From: Pseudidiomarina aquimaris
Lineage (GTDB): Bacteria > Pseudomonadota > Gammaproteobacteria > Enterobacterales > Alteromonadaceae
Reading direction: 5' to 3'
Assembly (NCBI RefSeq): GCF_003987395.1
Contig: NZ_PIPT01000001.1
Location: 1 to 64,000, forward strand
Length of the DNA stretch: 64,000 bases
The notes below the pieces were generated by a model that was not told the origin of the DNA, ran no database searches, and saw only the letters and a list, made by a program, of their open reading frames with translations. Made by a program: the position numbers and the translations under genes. Shown here one piece after another: positions 1 to 6,975 of the stretch. Position 1 is the first letter of the stretch. Every line of letters starts with the position of its first letter.

Positions 1-53
1 TCATGCTCTTTGATAGCCTTGATGATTTGTTCTTCGCTGTAACGTTTTTTCAT
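1..53 (-). CDS. IS3-family transposase OrfA, N-terminal fragment (runs off the window)
   Basis: The minus strand from 53 to 1 encodes MKKRYSEEQIIKAIKEH, the standard opening of the OrfA helix-turn-helix protein of many IS3-family elements, which binds the terminal inverted repeats. Only 17 complete codons are visible. A purine-rich AGTGGAGATCTCAAA leader precedes the ATG. Whether the element is intact cannot be judged from this window. Confidence 0.75.
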   Translation of the reverse strand, partial: MKKRYSEEQIIKAIKEH

Positions 54-127
54 TTTGAGATCTCCACTTGACCCATTTTAATGGAAATCTCATCGATGTC
101 ATGGTTCTATTCTTGGGGGAGACGTCA
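1..127 (-). mobile_element. Left end of an IS3-family insertion sequence
   Basis: The start of a transposase OrfA reads leftwards out of the window, and its upstream leader runs to about position 127. There the minus strand begins TGACGTCTCCCCC, a 5'-TG terminus as usual for IS3-family elements. The exact boundary is inferred, because the right end lies outside the window. The element has cut into a toxin gene whose last codons follow it. Confidence 0.6.
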
Positions 128-199
128 AGTCCAAAACGTTCGATATATGACGACGCAGGAAAATGGGGCAATGACTTTCTTAAAGGAGTGGGCTTTTAG
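128..199 (+). pseudogene. C-terminal remnant of a polymorphic toxin cut by the IS3-type element
   Basis: The plus-strand frame ending at TAG 197-199 reads YDDAGKWGNDFLKGVGF before the stop. The next base begins the ATG of the Imm26-like gene. A stop codon directly abutting an immunity-gene start is the usual toxin/immunity arrangement, so I read this as the tail of the toxin once neutralised by the Imm26 protein. Everything upstream was removed or displaced by the IS element. The AAAGGAG that probably serves the immunity gene lies inside the tail. The toxin family cannot be named from about 23 codons. Confidence 0.55.
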
Positions 200-670
200 A
201 TGACAAATATGAAAGTTTTGAAGAAAACTAAACAAAAGCCGTTACCGGGAGATATCTTTTCATTTCAAATCCTTGACGGGAAATACCATTGGGGGCGAGT
301 GGTAAGTGTAACGGCAAGCGTTGGCGGCTTCGATGATTGTGTACTCATTTATCTATATAAAACACAAACTGAGGGAAATGATGAAGTTCCCTCATTAACA
401 ACTTCAGATTTATTGCTCCCCCCAATTACAACTAATGAACTACCGTGGAAAAAAGGGTATTTCAAATTGATTGAAAACAGAGGCGGAATAGGTCCAGACC
501 TATTACCAGTACATTGTTTCTATGATCCTTTATTCAAGAGATATTGCAATGAACATGGCGAGGTATTGAGTCAAAAGGTTGAGCCTTGTGGAGTCTATGG
601 CTTAGATAGCTACAGAACTATAGATGATAAAGTTAGTGAAGCCTTAGGGTTGGAACTTGCTCCAGATTGA
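200..670 (+). CDS. Imm26-family immunity protein (orphan)
   Basis: The protein has 156 residues with no signal peptide or membrane segment. Near the N-terminus it reads PGDIFSFQILDGKYHWGRV, which closely fits the opening of Imm26 immunity proteins (basic-PGDIF-x-DGKYGxGRV). Imm26 proteins neutralise the C-terminal toxin domain of neighbouring polymorphic toxins such as Rhs or contact-dependent inhibition proteins, and are cytoplasmic. The gene starts directly after a truncated toxin tail, and its own toxin is gone. The low GC of the gene contrasts with the GC-rich Rhs core that follows. Family assignment is from the N-terminal motif; the C-terminal half is less distinctive. Confidence 0.7.
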   Translation: MTNMKVLKKTKQKPLPGDIFSFQILDGKYHWGRVVSVTASVGGFDDCVLIYLYKTQTEGNDEVPSLTTSDLLLPPITTNELPWKKGYFKLIENRGGIGPDLLPVHCFYDPLFKRYCNEHGEVLSQKVEPCGVYGLDSYRTIDDKVSEALGLELAPD

Positions 671-683
671 GCGGTGGGCTTAA

Positions 684-1310
684 TATTGTATCCATTACAC
701 AATAGACGGTAGTGACTACGCCGCCAATTGCGACCGCCTTGGCTCGGTGGTGACACTCACCGACGCGTTAAACCAGGTGCAGGAGCACCGCAGCTTTGAT
801 GCCTTTGGCAAACCGCGCTATGGTGGCATGGTGGAGGCCAGCGGCACGCTCACAAGCCTAACGCAGGGCGCACCCTTTACGCCGCGCGGCTTTACCGGGC
901 ATGAGCACATCGATAGCGCCAAGCTCATCCATATGAATGGCCGCGGCTATGACTATCAGCTGGGCCGCTTTTTAAGCGTGGACCCGTTTATTCAAGCGCC
1001 GGCGAACAGCCAAAGCCACAACCCGTACAGCTACATCATGAACAATCCGCTGGCGGGCACCGACCCGAGCGGGTATCTTTGGTGTGGTACTGGGTCGTTG
1101 GGTAAAGCGGAGTGTGGAGATTCGTTTGTTGACGGCCCACTCAACTACAAGAACTGCCCATTCTGCGTCTCCACCGCAGGCACCGCTGACAGCAACGGCG
1201 CGCTGGACACGCCGAGTAGCACAAGCGAAGGTGAAGTCGAAAGGGCTGCGATTGGTGGGCCTGGGGAGGGTGGTAGTGCTTACAGACATCTTTTAGTGAT
1301 AAGCAACTAG
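684..1310 (+). pseudogene. Orphan Rhs core module B, frameshifted before its toxin tip
   Basis: The frame is open from 684 with no convincing start codon; GTG at 747 is the first formal one. From about 729 it encodes the conserved Rhs-associated core: DRLGSVVTLTDALNQVQEH, then GFTGHEHIDSAKLIHMNGRG, RFLSVDPF and NPLAGTDPSGYLW. This is nearly identical to module C at 3698-4086. Beyond GYLW it diverges into a hypervariable stretch and then AIGGPGEGGS, the glycine linker that precedes the toxin tip in module C. Here the frame hits TAG at 1308-1310, while the toxin domain continues in another frame. The YD-repeat shell needed for export is missing, so the module is probably silent and acts as a recombination donor. 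Confidence 0.75.
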
Positions 1311-1915
1311 ATAATATTGCCGGCTTTTTCAAAGATGAAAACTATGCAGGCGCCTACAGCTATATTCTTGCCGAGATTCAGGAACTAAATGGTGTTGATT
1401 CGGACACAAAGTATTGGTTTGAAAAGGCAATTGAGATAAATCTCAATCAAGATACACCTGCGAACACTTGGATAAGGGCTTTTACCACTAAAGGGTTATC
1501 AATAGATGGAATTTCAGCAACGCCTGAGATGTTACAAGGAATTTCGAATTCAATAGCCCAGAATGTTATTTCAGATGTGCTTAGAAGTGGTGGTATCCCA
1601 GAGTTCAATCAATTGGTTGTAGCTGATATTAGAGTTGCCTTGAGTAATGGTGGGCAGACAATTGGCGGCTGGGGTGGAGCATCCTATTTCTGGAATTTAA
1701 CTTACGGACCTAACAATGAAACCGTAGGGGAACTGATAAAAGGTAATCCATACGAACTGAACAAGTTCCGGAAAAGCTACAGTCATGCTGTAAAAACAAC
1801 AATAGGAAGACATTGGTCAGACCTTAGTTTGTATAAAGAAGGCCCAAGGGCTTTTGGAAGTATAGGAGCTGTCCAAGCTGATTGGGCGTGCGGAGCCTGT
1901 TTGATTGAATTTTAG
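1277..1915 (+). pseudogene. Toxin tip of Rhs module B, out of frame with its core
   Basis: A second frame, open from 1277 to the stop at 1913-1915, encodes about 212 residues. It starts near LQTSFSDKQLDNIAGFF and ends WACGACLIEF; the first ATG is at 1529. It lies immediately after the Rhs glycine linker, in the position of the variable toxin domain, and is followed after 9 bases by a lipoprotein gene, the expected immunity partner. I do not recognise the toxin family. The frame relation to the core means a one-base shift between about 1274 and 1308 has broken the fusion. Expression from the internal ATG would give a 128-residue piece of unknown activity. Confidence 0.55.
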
Positions 1916-1924
1916 GAGAGCAAT

Positions 1925-2587
1925 ATGAATAATTTTGCTGATATTGGCTACCCTTCCAAAATTAGATTAGTGCTAATATTATCAATTCTTACCATTATTC
2001 TTAGTTGCAGTTATGCAGGAGAGGAAGCCAGAATGACTGGACAGAGAATTACGACGGTACACATGGGCGATGAAATTTTTGAAATTCCTAAAAACTATCT
2101 CTCACCAAACGTAGAGTTACCTAATAAAATCGAAAAAGAAAATATGATCGAAATTAGCTTCTTTTTTCCAGATTTTTCAGGATTCGCTGAGGGAGACAGC
2201 ATAGCAACAGTTGGACCATACAACTCAAATCAAGTTACGGCATTCTGGACGATAGTTAATGCTGGTGGTCGTCTAGACGCGAATAATAGCCTCAAAAATG
2301 CATTAAGATTCGGATTATTAGAAAGAAATAAAAAATTAGATATTGATGGGTTGACAGCCTACGAAAATTTAAACGGTAATGGAGTGACATATCACGCCCA
2401 GAACAACCAAGGTGATGATGTCCTAATCCACTGTACTGAAGGCCCAGTTAATAGTACGTGTAAACTTGAATATCTAGATAGAGCGTCTAACAGGGGAGTA
2501 TTTGCATCATTTGATATGAAATATTTACCAAGATGGTTAGAGATAAATGACAAGTTGTTGTACTTAATTAAGGAGTGGAAAGCTTAA
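1925..2587 (+). CDS. Lipoprotein, probable immunity protein for Rhs toxin B
   Basis: The protein has 220 residues. Its N-terminus has a basic segment, a hydrophobic stretch (LVLILSILTIIL) and the lipobox LSC at about residues 27-29, so it should be exported and lipidated. The gene follows the toxin frame by 9 bases with GGAGAG as ribosome site, an operon-like spacing. Its low GC matches the toxin domain rather than the Rhs core. A lipoprotein immunity partner implies that the toxin acts in the periplasm; that is inference from position. The mature sequence matches no family I can name. The next Rhs frame restarts five bases after its stop. Confidence 0.55.
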   Translation: MNNFADIGYPSKIRLVLILSILTIILSCSYAGEEARMTGQRITTVHMGDEIFEIPKNYLSPNVELPNKIEKENMIEISFFFPDFSGFAEGDSIATVGPYNSNQVTAFWTIVNAGGRLDANNSLKNALRFGLLERNKKLDIDGLTAYENLNGNGVTYHAQNNQGDDVLIHCTEGPVNSTCKLEYLDRASNRGVFASFDMKYLPRWLEINDKLLYLIKEWKA

Positions 2588-2624
2588 CAAAGACACACAG
2601 GAACTTGGCCGCGTCACCCGCGAG

Positions 2625-4865
2625 ATGTCATCAACGGAAGGTTCGGCTACGTTCACGTACGACACACAACCTAACGGTATAGGCTTGCCGTCTCAGCAAT
2701 CCCGGGCGGGCCATGAAGTGGTGTTCCATTACGATACCTATGGTCGCGAGGTTGGTAAAACCATCACCATAGACGGTGATGTCTACCAAGTGGCAACTGA
2801 GTACGATAGTCGACTCGGGCGGGTGAAAGCGCGCATGTTGGCCAGTGGTATTAAGTTGGCTTATGCGAATGACAGCCGTGGGTACCTTTTGCACTTGCGC
2901 AATGCGCAATCGGACTTTAGCTATCAAGACGTAGAAAGCCATGATGCGCTTGGCAATATCACGTTGCAGCGCTATAACAGTGGCACATTGACGGCAAGCG
3001 CAAGCTACAGCGCAAGCGGCCAAATGCAATCGATAGTCGCCAGCAGTGCGTTAGCAGGCGCGGTGCACGAGCTGAACTATAGCTATGGTGATTTTGATAA
3101 TCTAAGTCAGCAACAAGTGGTGTACGCCTATGGTATGAAACAAAGCACCGAGAGCTATAGTTACGACAGCTTACAGCGCTTGGTGAGTGCGACGCGGGTG
3201 TTCAGTAACGAGCCGGTGCCAGATACCACCGTGAACTATGCTTATGATGCGGCGGGGAACCTGTTGGAGAAGAGCGACTACGCCACTGCGCTATACTACG
3301 GCACCAGCAACGGCGGTGCGGCGAACAGTAATGCGGGGCCGCATGCGGTGTCGCGGGCGGTGTTGCTCGATGGTAGCACGCGCACCTATAACTACGATGC
3401 TGCCGGGCAGCGAATTAGTGGTAATGGGGTGACGCTGAGCTACACGGCCTCGGGTAAACCTAAACGTATCAGCACTGGCAGTGGTGTGGTGGAGTTCTTC
3501 TACGCTGCCAATGGCGAGCGTTACAAGAAGGTGAGTACGACCGGCGGTAGCACGCGCACCACGCATTACGTCGATGGTGACGTGGAAGTCGAACTGACGA
3601 GCACGGGCACCGTCACACGCACAGATATTGCCGGTGTGGCACTCGTCCGGCGCAGTGAGACCGCCAACACCAGCAGCCATAGCTTACGCTACGTGCTGCG
3701 CGACCGCCTCGGCTCGGTGGTGACACTCACCGACGCGTTGAACCAAGTGCAGGAGCATCGCAGCTTTGATGCCTTTGGCAAACCGCGCTATGGTGGCATG
3801 GTGGAGGGCAATGGCACGCTCACGAGCCTGACGCAGGGCGCACCGTTTACGCCGCGCGGCTTTACCGGGCATGAGCACATCGATAGCGCCAAGCTCATCC
3901 ATATGAATGGCCGCGGCTATGACTATCAGCTGGGCCGCTTTTTAAGCGTGGACCCGTTTATTCAAGCGCCGGCGAACAGCCAAAGCCACAATCCGTATAG
4001 CTACATCATGAACAATCCGCTGGCGGGCACCGACCCGAGTGGGTATCTTTGGTGTGGTACTGGGGCGCTGGGCAAAGCGGAGTGCAATGACGAGCGGAAG
4101 CATAAACGCCGCGACTTCGGGAGTGTTGGATTTAGAGCCGTTGAAACCTACTGGGTACACCGCGGTTCAGCGGCTAGCAACGGCGCCCGGCATAGCCCTC
4201 GAAGCGCTGCCACCGGTGAGCGCGAGCGTGGGGCGATTGGTGGGCCTGGGGAGGGCGGTTCCAGTGGAGGTGGGACATCTTCAGGTTGCCAAACTTCGAT
4301 AGACTGCCAAGGAAATGGGAATGGGTACGACAAAAGTGATACTTACTATCACGAATACACTATGTTCCATAATATCTGCTCAACCGATGTTTCCAGTTGC
4401 ACTGTAGAAAATGTTTATAACTCGTTAACCAAAAACGCTGCGCCGGGAGCGGACGGAACAAACGCCGTTTCGGCGGATAAGGTGACTGAAATTCAGATGG
4501 CTGGAGTGTCTGGTGGGCATGTTAGCCATATCGCTGACGTTGATAATTATCGAGTTGTTAATATCACGCATGATGACCATATATTTTACAATGGCATTGT
4601 TATTAGGTCTGTAGTACAGAATGACGGAGTAATTTCGATAAGGAGTTACGGTGAAGGCGTGAACAGAACAAACTGGACATACATGCCTGATAGGGTGTCA
4701 TGGGCGGCAAATTATATTTTAGCTAAGCCCGGCTTCAAACAGCAAGATAACAATATAAGACGACAGGTTTTATCGCTTAGCAGTGATGGAAGAGGTGTTC
4801 TTCGTCGTGAAGCTCAATTTAGGCAACAATTGAGAAGTGACTTAATGAAAGGACCCAAGTACTAA
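2625..4865 (+). CDS. Rhs-family polymorphic toxin, 5'-truncated, with intact core and C-terminal toxin tip (module C)
   Basis: The frame is open from about 2592 and its first residues DTQELGRVTRE are already a YD-repeat, so the N-terminal half of the usual 1,400-residue-plus Rhs protein is missing. ATG 2625 is only the first formal start (746 residues). YD-repeats fill about residues 1-350. The conserved core runs from RDRLGSV (about 358) to DPSGYLW (about 475), then a hypervariable stretch and a glycine linker AIGGPGEGGSSGGG (about 538-552). The last 190 residues are the toxin tip, with an H-x-F-x-x-G-x-x-x-R-x-V and SYGEG pattern seen at the ends of other Rhs proteins; I cannot assign its activity. 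A lipoprotein gene overlaps the stop codon. Without the N-terminus, export by a type VI or related system is doubtful. Confidence 0.8.
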   Translation: MSSTEGSATFTYDTQPNGIGLPSQQSRAGHEVVFHYDTYGREVGKTITIDGDVYQVATEYDSRLGRVKARMLASGIKLAYANDSRGYLLHLRNAQSDFSYQDVESHDALGNITLQRYNSGTLTASASYSASGQMQSIVASSALAGAVHELNYSYGDFDNLSQQQVVYAYGMKQSTESYSYDSLQRLVSATRVFSNEPVPDTTVNYAYDAAGNLLEKSDYATALYYGTSNGGAANSNAGPHAVSRAVLLDGSTRTYNYDAAGQRISGNGVTLSYTASGKPKRISTGSGVVEFFYAANGERYKKVSTTGGSTRTTHYVDGDVEVELTSTGTVTRTDIAGVALVRRSETANTSSHSLRYVLRDRLGSVVTLTDALNQVQEHRSFDAFGKPRYGGMVEGNGTLTSLTQGAPFTPRGFTGHEHIDSAKLIHMNGRGYDYQLGRFLSVDPFIQAPANSQSHNPYSYIMNNPLAGTDPSGYLWCGTGALGKAECNDERKHKRRDFGSVGFRAVETYWVHRGSAASNGARHSPRSAATGERERGAIGGPGEGGSSGGGTSSGCQTSIDCQGNGNGYDKSDTYYHEYTMFHNICSTDVSSCTVENVYNSLTKNAAPGADGTNAVSADKVTEIQMAGVSGGHVSHIADVDNYRVVNITHDDHIFYNGIVIRSVVQNDGVISIRSYGEGVNRTNWTYMPDRVSWAANYILAKPGFKQQDNNIRRQVLSLSSDGRGVLRREAQFRQQLRSDLMKGPKY
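3698..4086 (+). repeat. Rhs core repeat, one of three direct copies (729-1110, 3698-4086, 5459-5708)
   Basis: The DNA encoding DRLGSV through DPSGYLW and the first residues beyond is present three times in the same orientation, differing at scattered, mostly synonymous positions. Copy 3 starts only at the GHEHIDS codons. Such long direct repeats are the substrate by which Rhs loci swap toxin tips through homologous recombination. Confidence 0.85.
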
Positions 4866-5278
4866 TGAAATTTAAAATAGTGATGGTAGCAATTATGGCG
4901 TTGATAACTGGGTGCTCCCAAACCACTTACTCGCCACAAGCGGCGGTTAGCTTGGCTGTGGCAGAGTCGAAGATGGCTCCGCTCGTCAGCACAAAAGTTG
5001 AGGAACTGTCTAAAAATCTTGGTTTTACCTTGAAATCATCTGCTGGTAATGCAGAGCACTTTGCAATAACAAATCAATTTCAAACAACCTTTCATGCAGA
5101 TGGTGGGAAGTCCTTCATCATGATAGGGAACTTGATAAGTGCAAGTTGTGTTCGGTTGGCGGTGTATTCTGAACAAGGCAAAGAGGATGCAGACCGAATC
5201 ATAAAAAAGCTTACCAAGGCGCTTCAGAATCTAAAAAATATCTCTATGGAAGTTATCGAAGGGCCTGACTGCAAATAG
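4865..5278 (+). CDS. Lipoprotein, probable immunity protein for Rhs toxin C
   Basis: The protein has 137 residues with a lipobox LITGC at residues 13-17 after a short hydrophobic segment. Its ATG overlaps the Rhs stop codon by one base (TAATG), indicating translational coupling with the toxin. The mature part has a Cys pair (C99 region and C136) that could form a disulphide, consistent with the periplasm. No family is recognised. By position it should protect against the tip of Rhs module C, implying a toxin that acts outside the cytoplasm. This is inferred from gene order, not from similarity. Confidence 0.6.
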   Translation: MKFKIVMVAIMALITGCSQTTYSPQAAVSLAVAESKMAPLVSTKVEELSKNLGFTLKSSAGNAEHFAITNQFQTTFHADGGKSFIMIGNLISASCVRLAVYSEQGKEDADRIIKKLTKALQNLKNISMEVIEGPDCK

Positions 5279-5315
5279 GAAAGCATTCAAAATGCTCAAA
5301 ATACCAGGTTGGTAG

Positions 5316-5458
5316 TTTTCAGAATTCTGTGTCATTTCGCTAAACTAAGCAAAAACGAGATGACACATGGCCAAACCAAACTTCGATATCGACGCCGCCT
5401 TAAAGCAATTGCGTGAAGACGAAGGCCTTACTGGTAAAGGCGGCATCCTAACACCGGG
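5316..5458 (+). mobile_element. IS256-family element fragment: left end and first 31 transposase codons
   Basis: From ATG 5367 the DNA encodes MAKPNFDIDAALKQLREDE and then GLTGKGGILTPG, the characteristic opening of IS256-family (Mutator-like) transposases. At about 5453-5458 it switches within ACCGGG into Rhs core DNA. Upstream, TGTGTCATTTCG (5330-5341) and CGAGATGACACA (5357-5368) form an imperfect inverted repeat within the presumed left end. The rest of the transposase is absent, so the fragment cannot move by itself. Confidence 0.7.
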
Positions 5459-5758
5459 TATGAGCACATCGATAGCGCCAAGCTTATCCACATGAATGGC
5501 CGTGGCTATGACTATCAACTGGGCCGCTTTTTAAGTGTGGACCCGTTTATTCAAGCGCCGGCAAACAGCCAAAGCCACAACCCGTATAGCTACATCATGA
5601 ACAATCCGCTGGCGGGCACCGACCCGAGCGGGTATCTTTGGTGCGGTACTGGGGCGCTGGAGAAAGCGGAGTGCAATGACGAACAGAAGCATAAACGCCG
5701 CGACTCTGGTAGTGTTGGGTCTAGGGTTTTGTCGACCACTAAAGTGTGCTTTATATGA
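5459..5758 (+). pseudogene. Third Rhs core fragment (module D), without a toxin tip
   Basis: The sequence resumes in mid-core (EHIDSAKLIHMNGRGYDY) and runs through DPSGYLWCGTGALEKAECND, matching module C almost residue for residue up to GSVGSR. It then stops after about a dozen unrelated residues at 5756-5758. ATG 5492 is the first formal start. There is no glycine linker and no toxin domain. The fragment is fused to an IS256-type remnant at its 5' side and followed by a small membrane-protein gene that may be a surviving immunity gene. Confidence 0.75.
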
Positions 5759-5766
5759 GGTTACAA

Positions 5767-6018
5767 ATGAGTTTATTTGGGAAAGTGTTCTTGAATGGGT
5801 TTTTGCGTTGGTTTTTAATCAGCCTTTTCATCTTCGGTATAATTTTTCTCTTTAAGGTCATTTATGATCCGGCAGCATTAAACGCAAACTGGCAGGAATT
5901 TGCGCTTCAAGGATTGCGTTTTGCGCTGTTATTTTCGTTGGTTTGCGGCATCGCGGATGTTGCGATTCACCATATCAAGTCGCTAAAACGAAATGAGTCG
6001 AAATTTGATGAGCGCTAA
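5767..6018 (+). CDS. Small two-span membrane protein, possible orphan immunity protein
   Basis: The protein has 83 residues from ATG 5767, chosen because GAGGTTACAA sits just upstream; an in-frame ATG at 5746 lies inside the Rhs remnant. Two hydrophobic segments (about residues 14-33 and 50-70) predict an inner-membrane hairpin, and the C-terminus is charged. No family is recognised. It sits where an immunity gene would follow an Rhs toxin tip, and membrane proteins of this size are common immunity proteins against membrane-active toxins, but its toxin is missing. It could equally be an unrelated small membrane protein. Confidence 0.5.
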   Translation: MSLFGKVFLNGFLRWFLISLFIFGIIFLFKVIYDPAALNANWQEFALQGLRFALLFSLVCGIADVAIHHIKSLKRNESKFDER

Positions 6019-6493
6019 CTTGCCTTTTGTAAGCAAGTTCAGCATAACGTTATTAGCGCTCTACGCTTTTGCCGGTAATTCGGTGTTGTGCCGTTGGGCG
6101 CTGGCGGAATTTGCGATGAATCCGGCGCAATTTACCTTGCTGCGGCTCGTTTCTGGTGCCGGGGCGTTAGCGGTTATCGTGTGGATTACGCAACAAAAAG
6201 CGCCGCTCAGCGATACGAAAACGCACTTTTTGCGTGCGAGTTTGCTCAGTTCGCCGTTGCTGCTGATGGGGATTCTCTACAGTAACCTGCATTGGCAACC
6301 CGTGCTGCTGGCGTTGCCGTCGGGTGTAGTGACATCGGCCATCGGTTATGCGTTATGGTTCAAGGTATTGCCGCACTTGCGGGTGACCAGCGCGGCTGTG
6401 GGGCAGCTTTCGGTACCATTGATAGCAGCACTGGGCGGTTTTTTATTCGTCGGAGAGGCACTGTCACTGCGAAACAATAATAAAACATCTTAA
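6008..6493 (+). pseudogene. EamA/DMT-family transporter, internally deleted
   Basis: The 161-residue frame begins like an EamA (drug/metabolite) transporter (LLALYAFAGNSVLCRWAL, then FTLLRLVSGAGAL). After about residue 87 it jumps to the second EamA repeat near its end (GVVTSAIGYALWFKVLP, then VTSAAVGQLSVPLIAALGGF). Intact members have ten membrane spans and about 290 residues; here roughly four middle spans are missing. The C-terminus ends abruptly in RNNNKTS. The frame itself is open, so the loss was an in-frame internal deletion plus a truncated end. It overlaps the preceding small gene by 11 bases and is unlikely to transport anything. Confidence 0.7.
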
Positions 6494-6592
6494 TAAACTA
6501 ACCTTCATGCTTTTACTATTTTTGATAATAAGCTAGTCTAATTCCTGAGCAGTGACACACCACACTAAAGCTGTCGCGACGGGGACACATCA

Positions 6593-6904
6593 ATGAAAAA
6601 GTGGATTTTGCTGGCCATTTTGGCGCTTGCCGCATGGAATTATCATTTAAATAAACAAGCGGAAGAGCGAGGCGAAGAGCGCGGCCTTATTAAAGAAATT
6701 GTGCAAGGTGTGCAGGGGGCAGTATTCAAGCGCGACCCACAATTTCGCTGTGATGGACGGCGTTTCTGTCATGAAATGCGCTCGGCAGAAGAAGCTCGTT
6801 TTTTTCTGACAAATTGCCCTGAAACACAGTTAGATGATGATGCGAATGGCATCCCCTGCGAAGAAGACTTCCCACCCGAGACATCTCCTGCTACACAAAA
6901 CTAA
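6593..6904 (+). CDS. Excalibur calcium-binding domain protein
   Basis: The protein has 103 residues. A hydrophobic N-terminal segment (WILLAILALAAW) acts as a signal anchor, followed by a charged, probably helical linker. The C-terminal half fits the excalibur domain: paired cysteines (FRCDGRRFCHEM) and the ending LDDDANGIPCE, a DxDxNGxPCE calcium-loop motif. Excalibur domains are extracytoplasmic and often attached to nucleases or surface proteins; here the domain stands alone. Its role is unknown. No operon partner is obvious, as the next gene begins 71 bases on. Confidence 0.75.
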   Translation: MKKWILLAILALAAWNYHLNKQAEERGEERGLIKEIVQGVQGAVFKRDPQFRCDGRRFCHEMRSAEEARFFLTNCPETQLDDDANGIPCEEDFPPETSPATQN

Positions 6905-6975
6905 CCTCAGCGTTTGCCCATTAGCAGAAAACAGTTGTATGCTTGCCTTATCGAGTCGTAATACAGGTGTGGGTC

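Noticed and set aside
2631-3029. Minus-strand and alternate-frame frames inside the rhs genes
   Set aside because: They lie antisense to clearly coding YD-repeat sequence, show no family features and follow the codon bias of the true frame.
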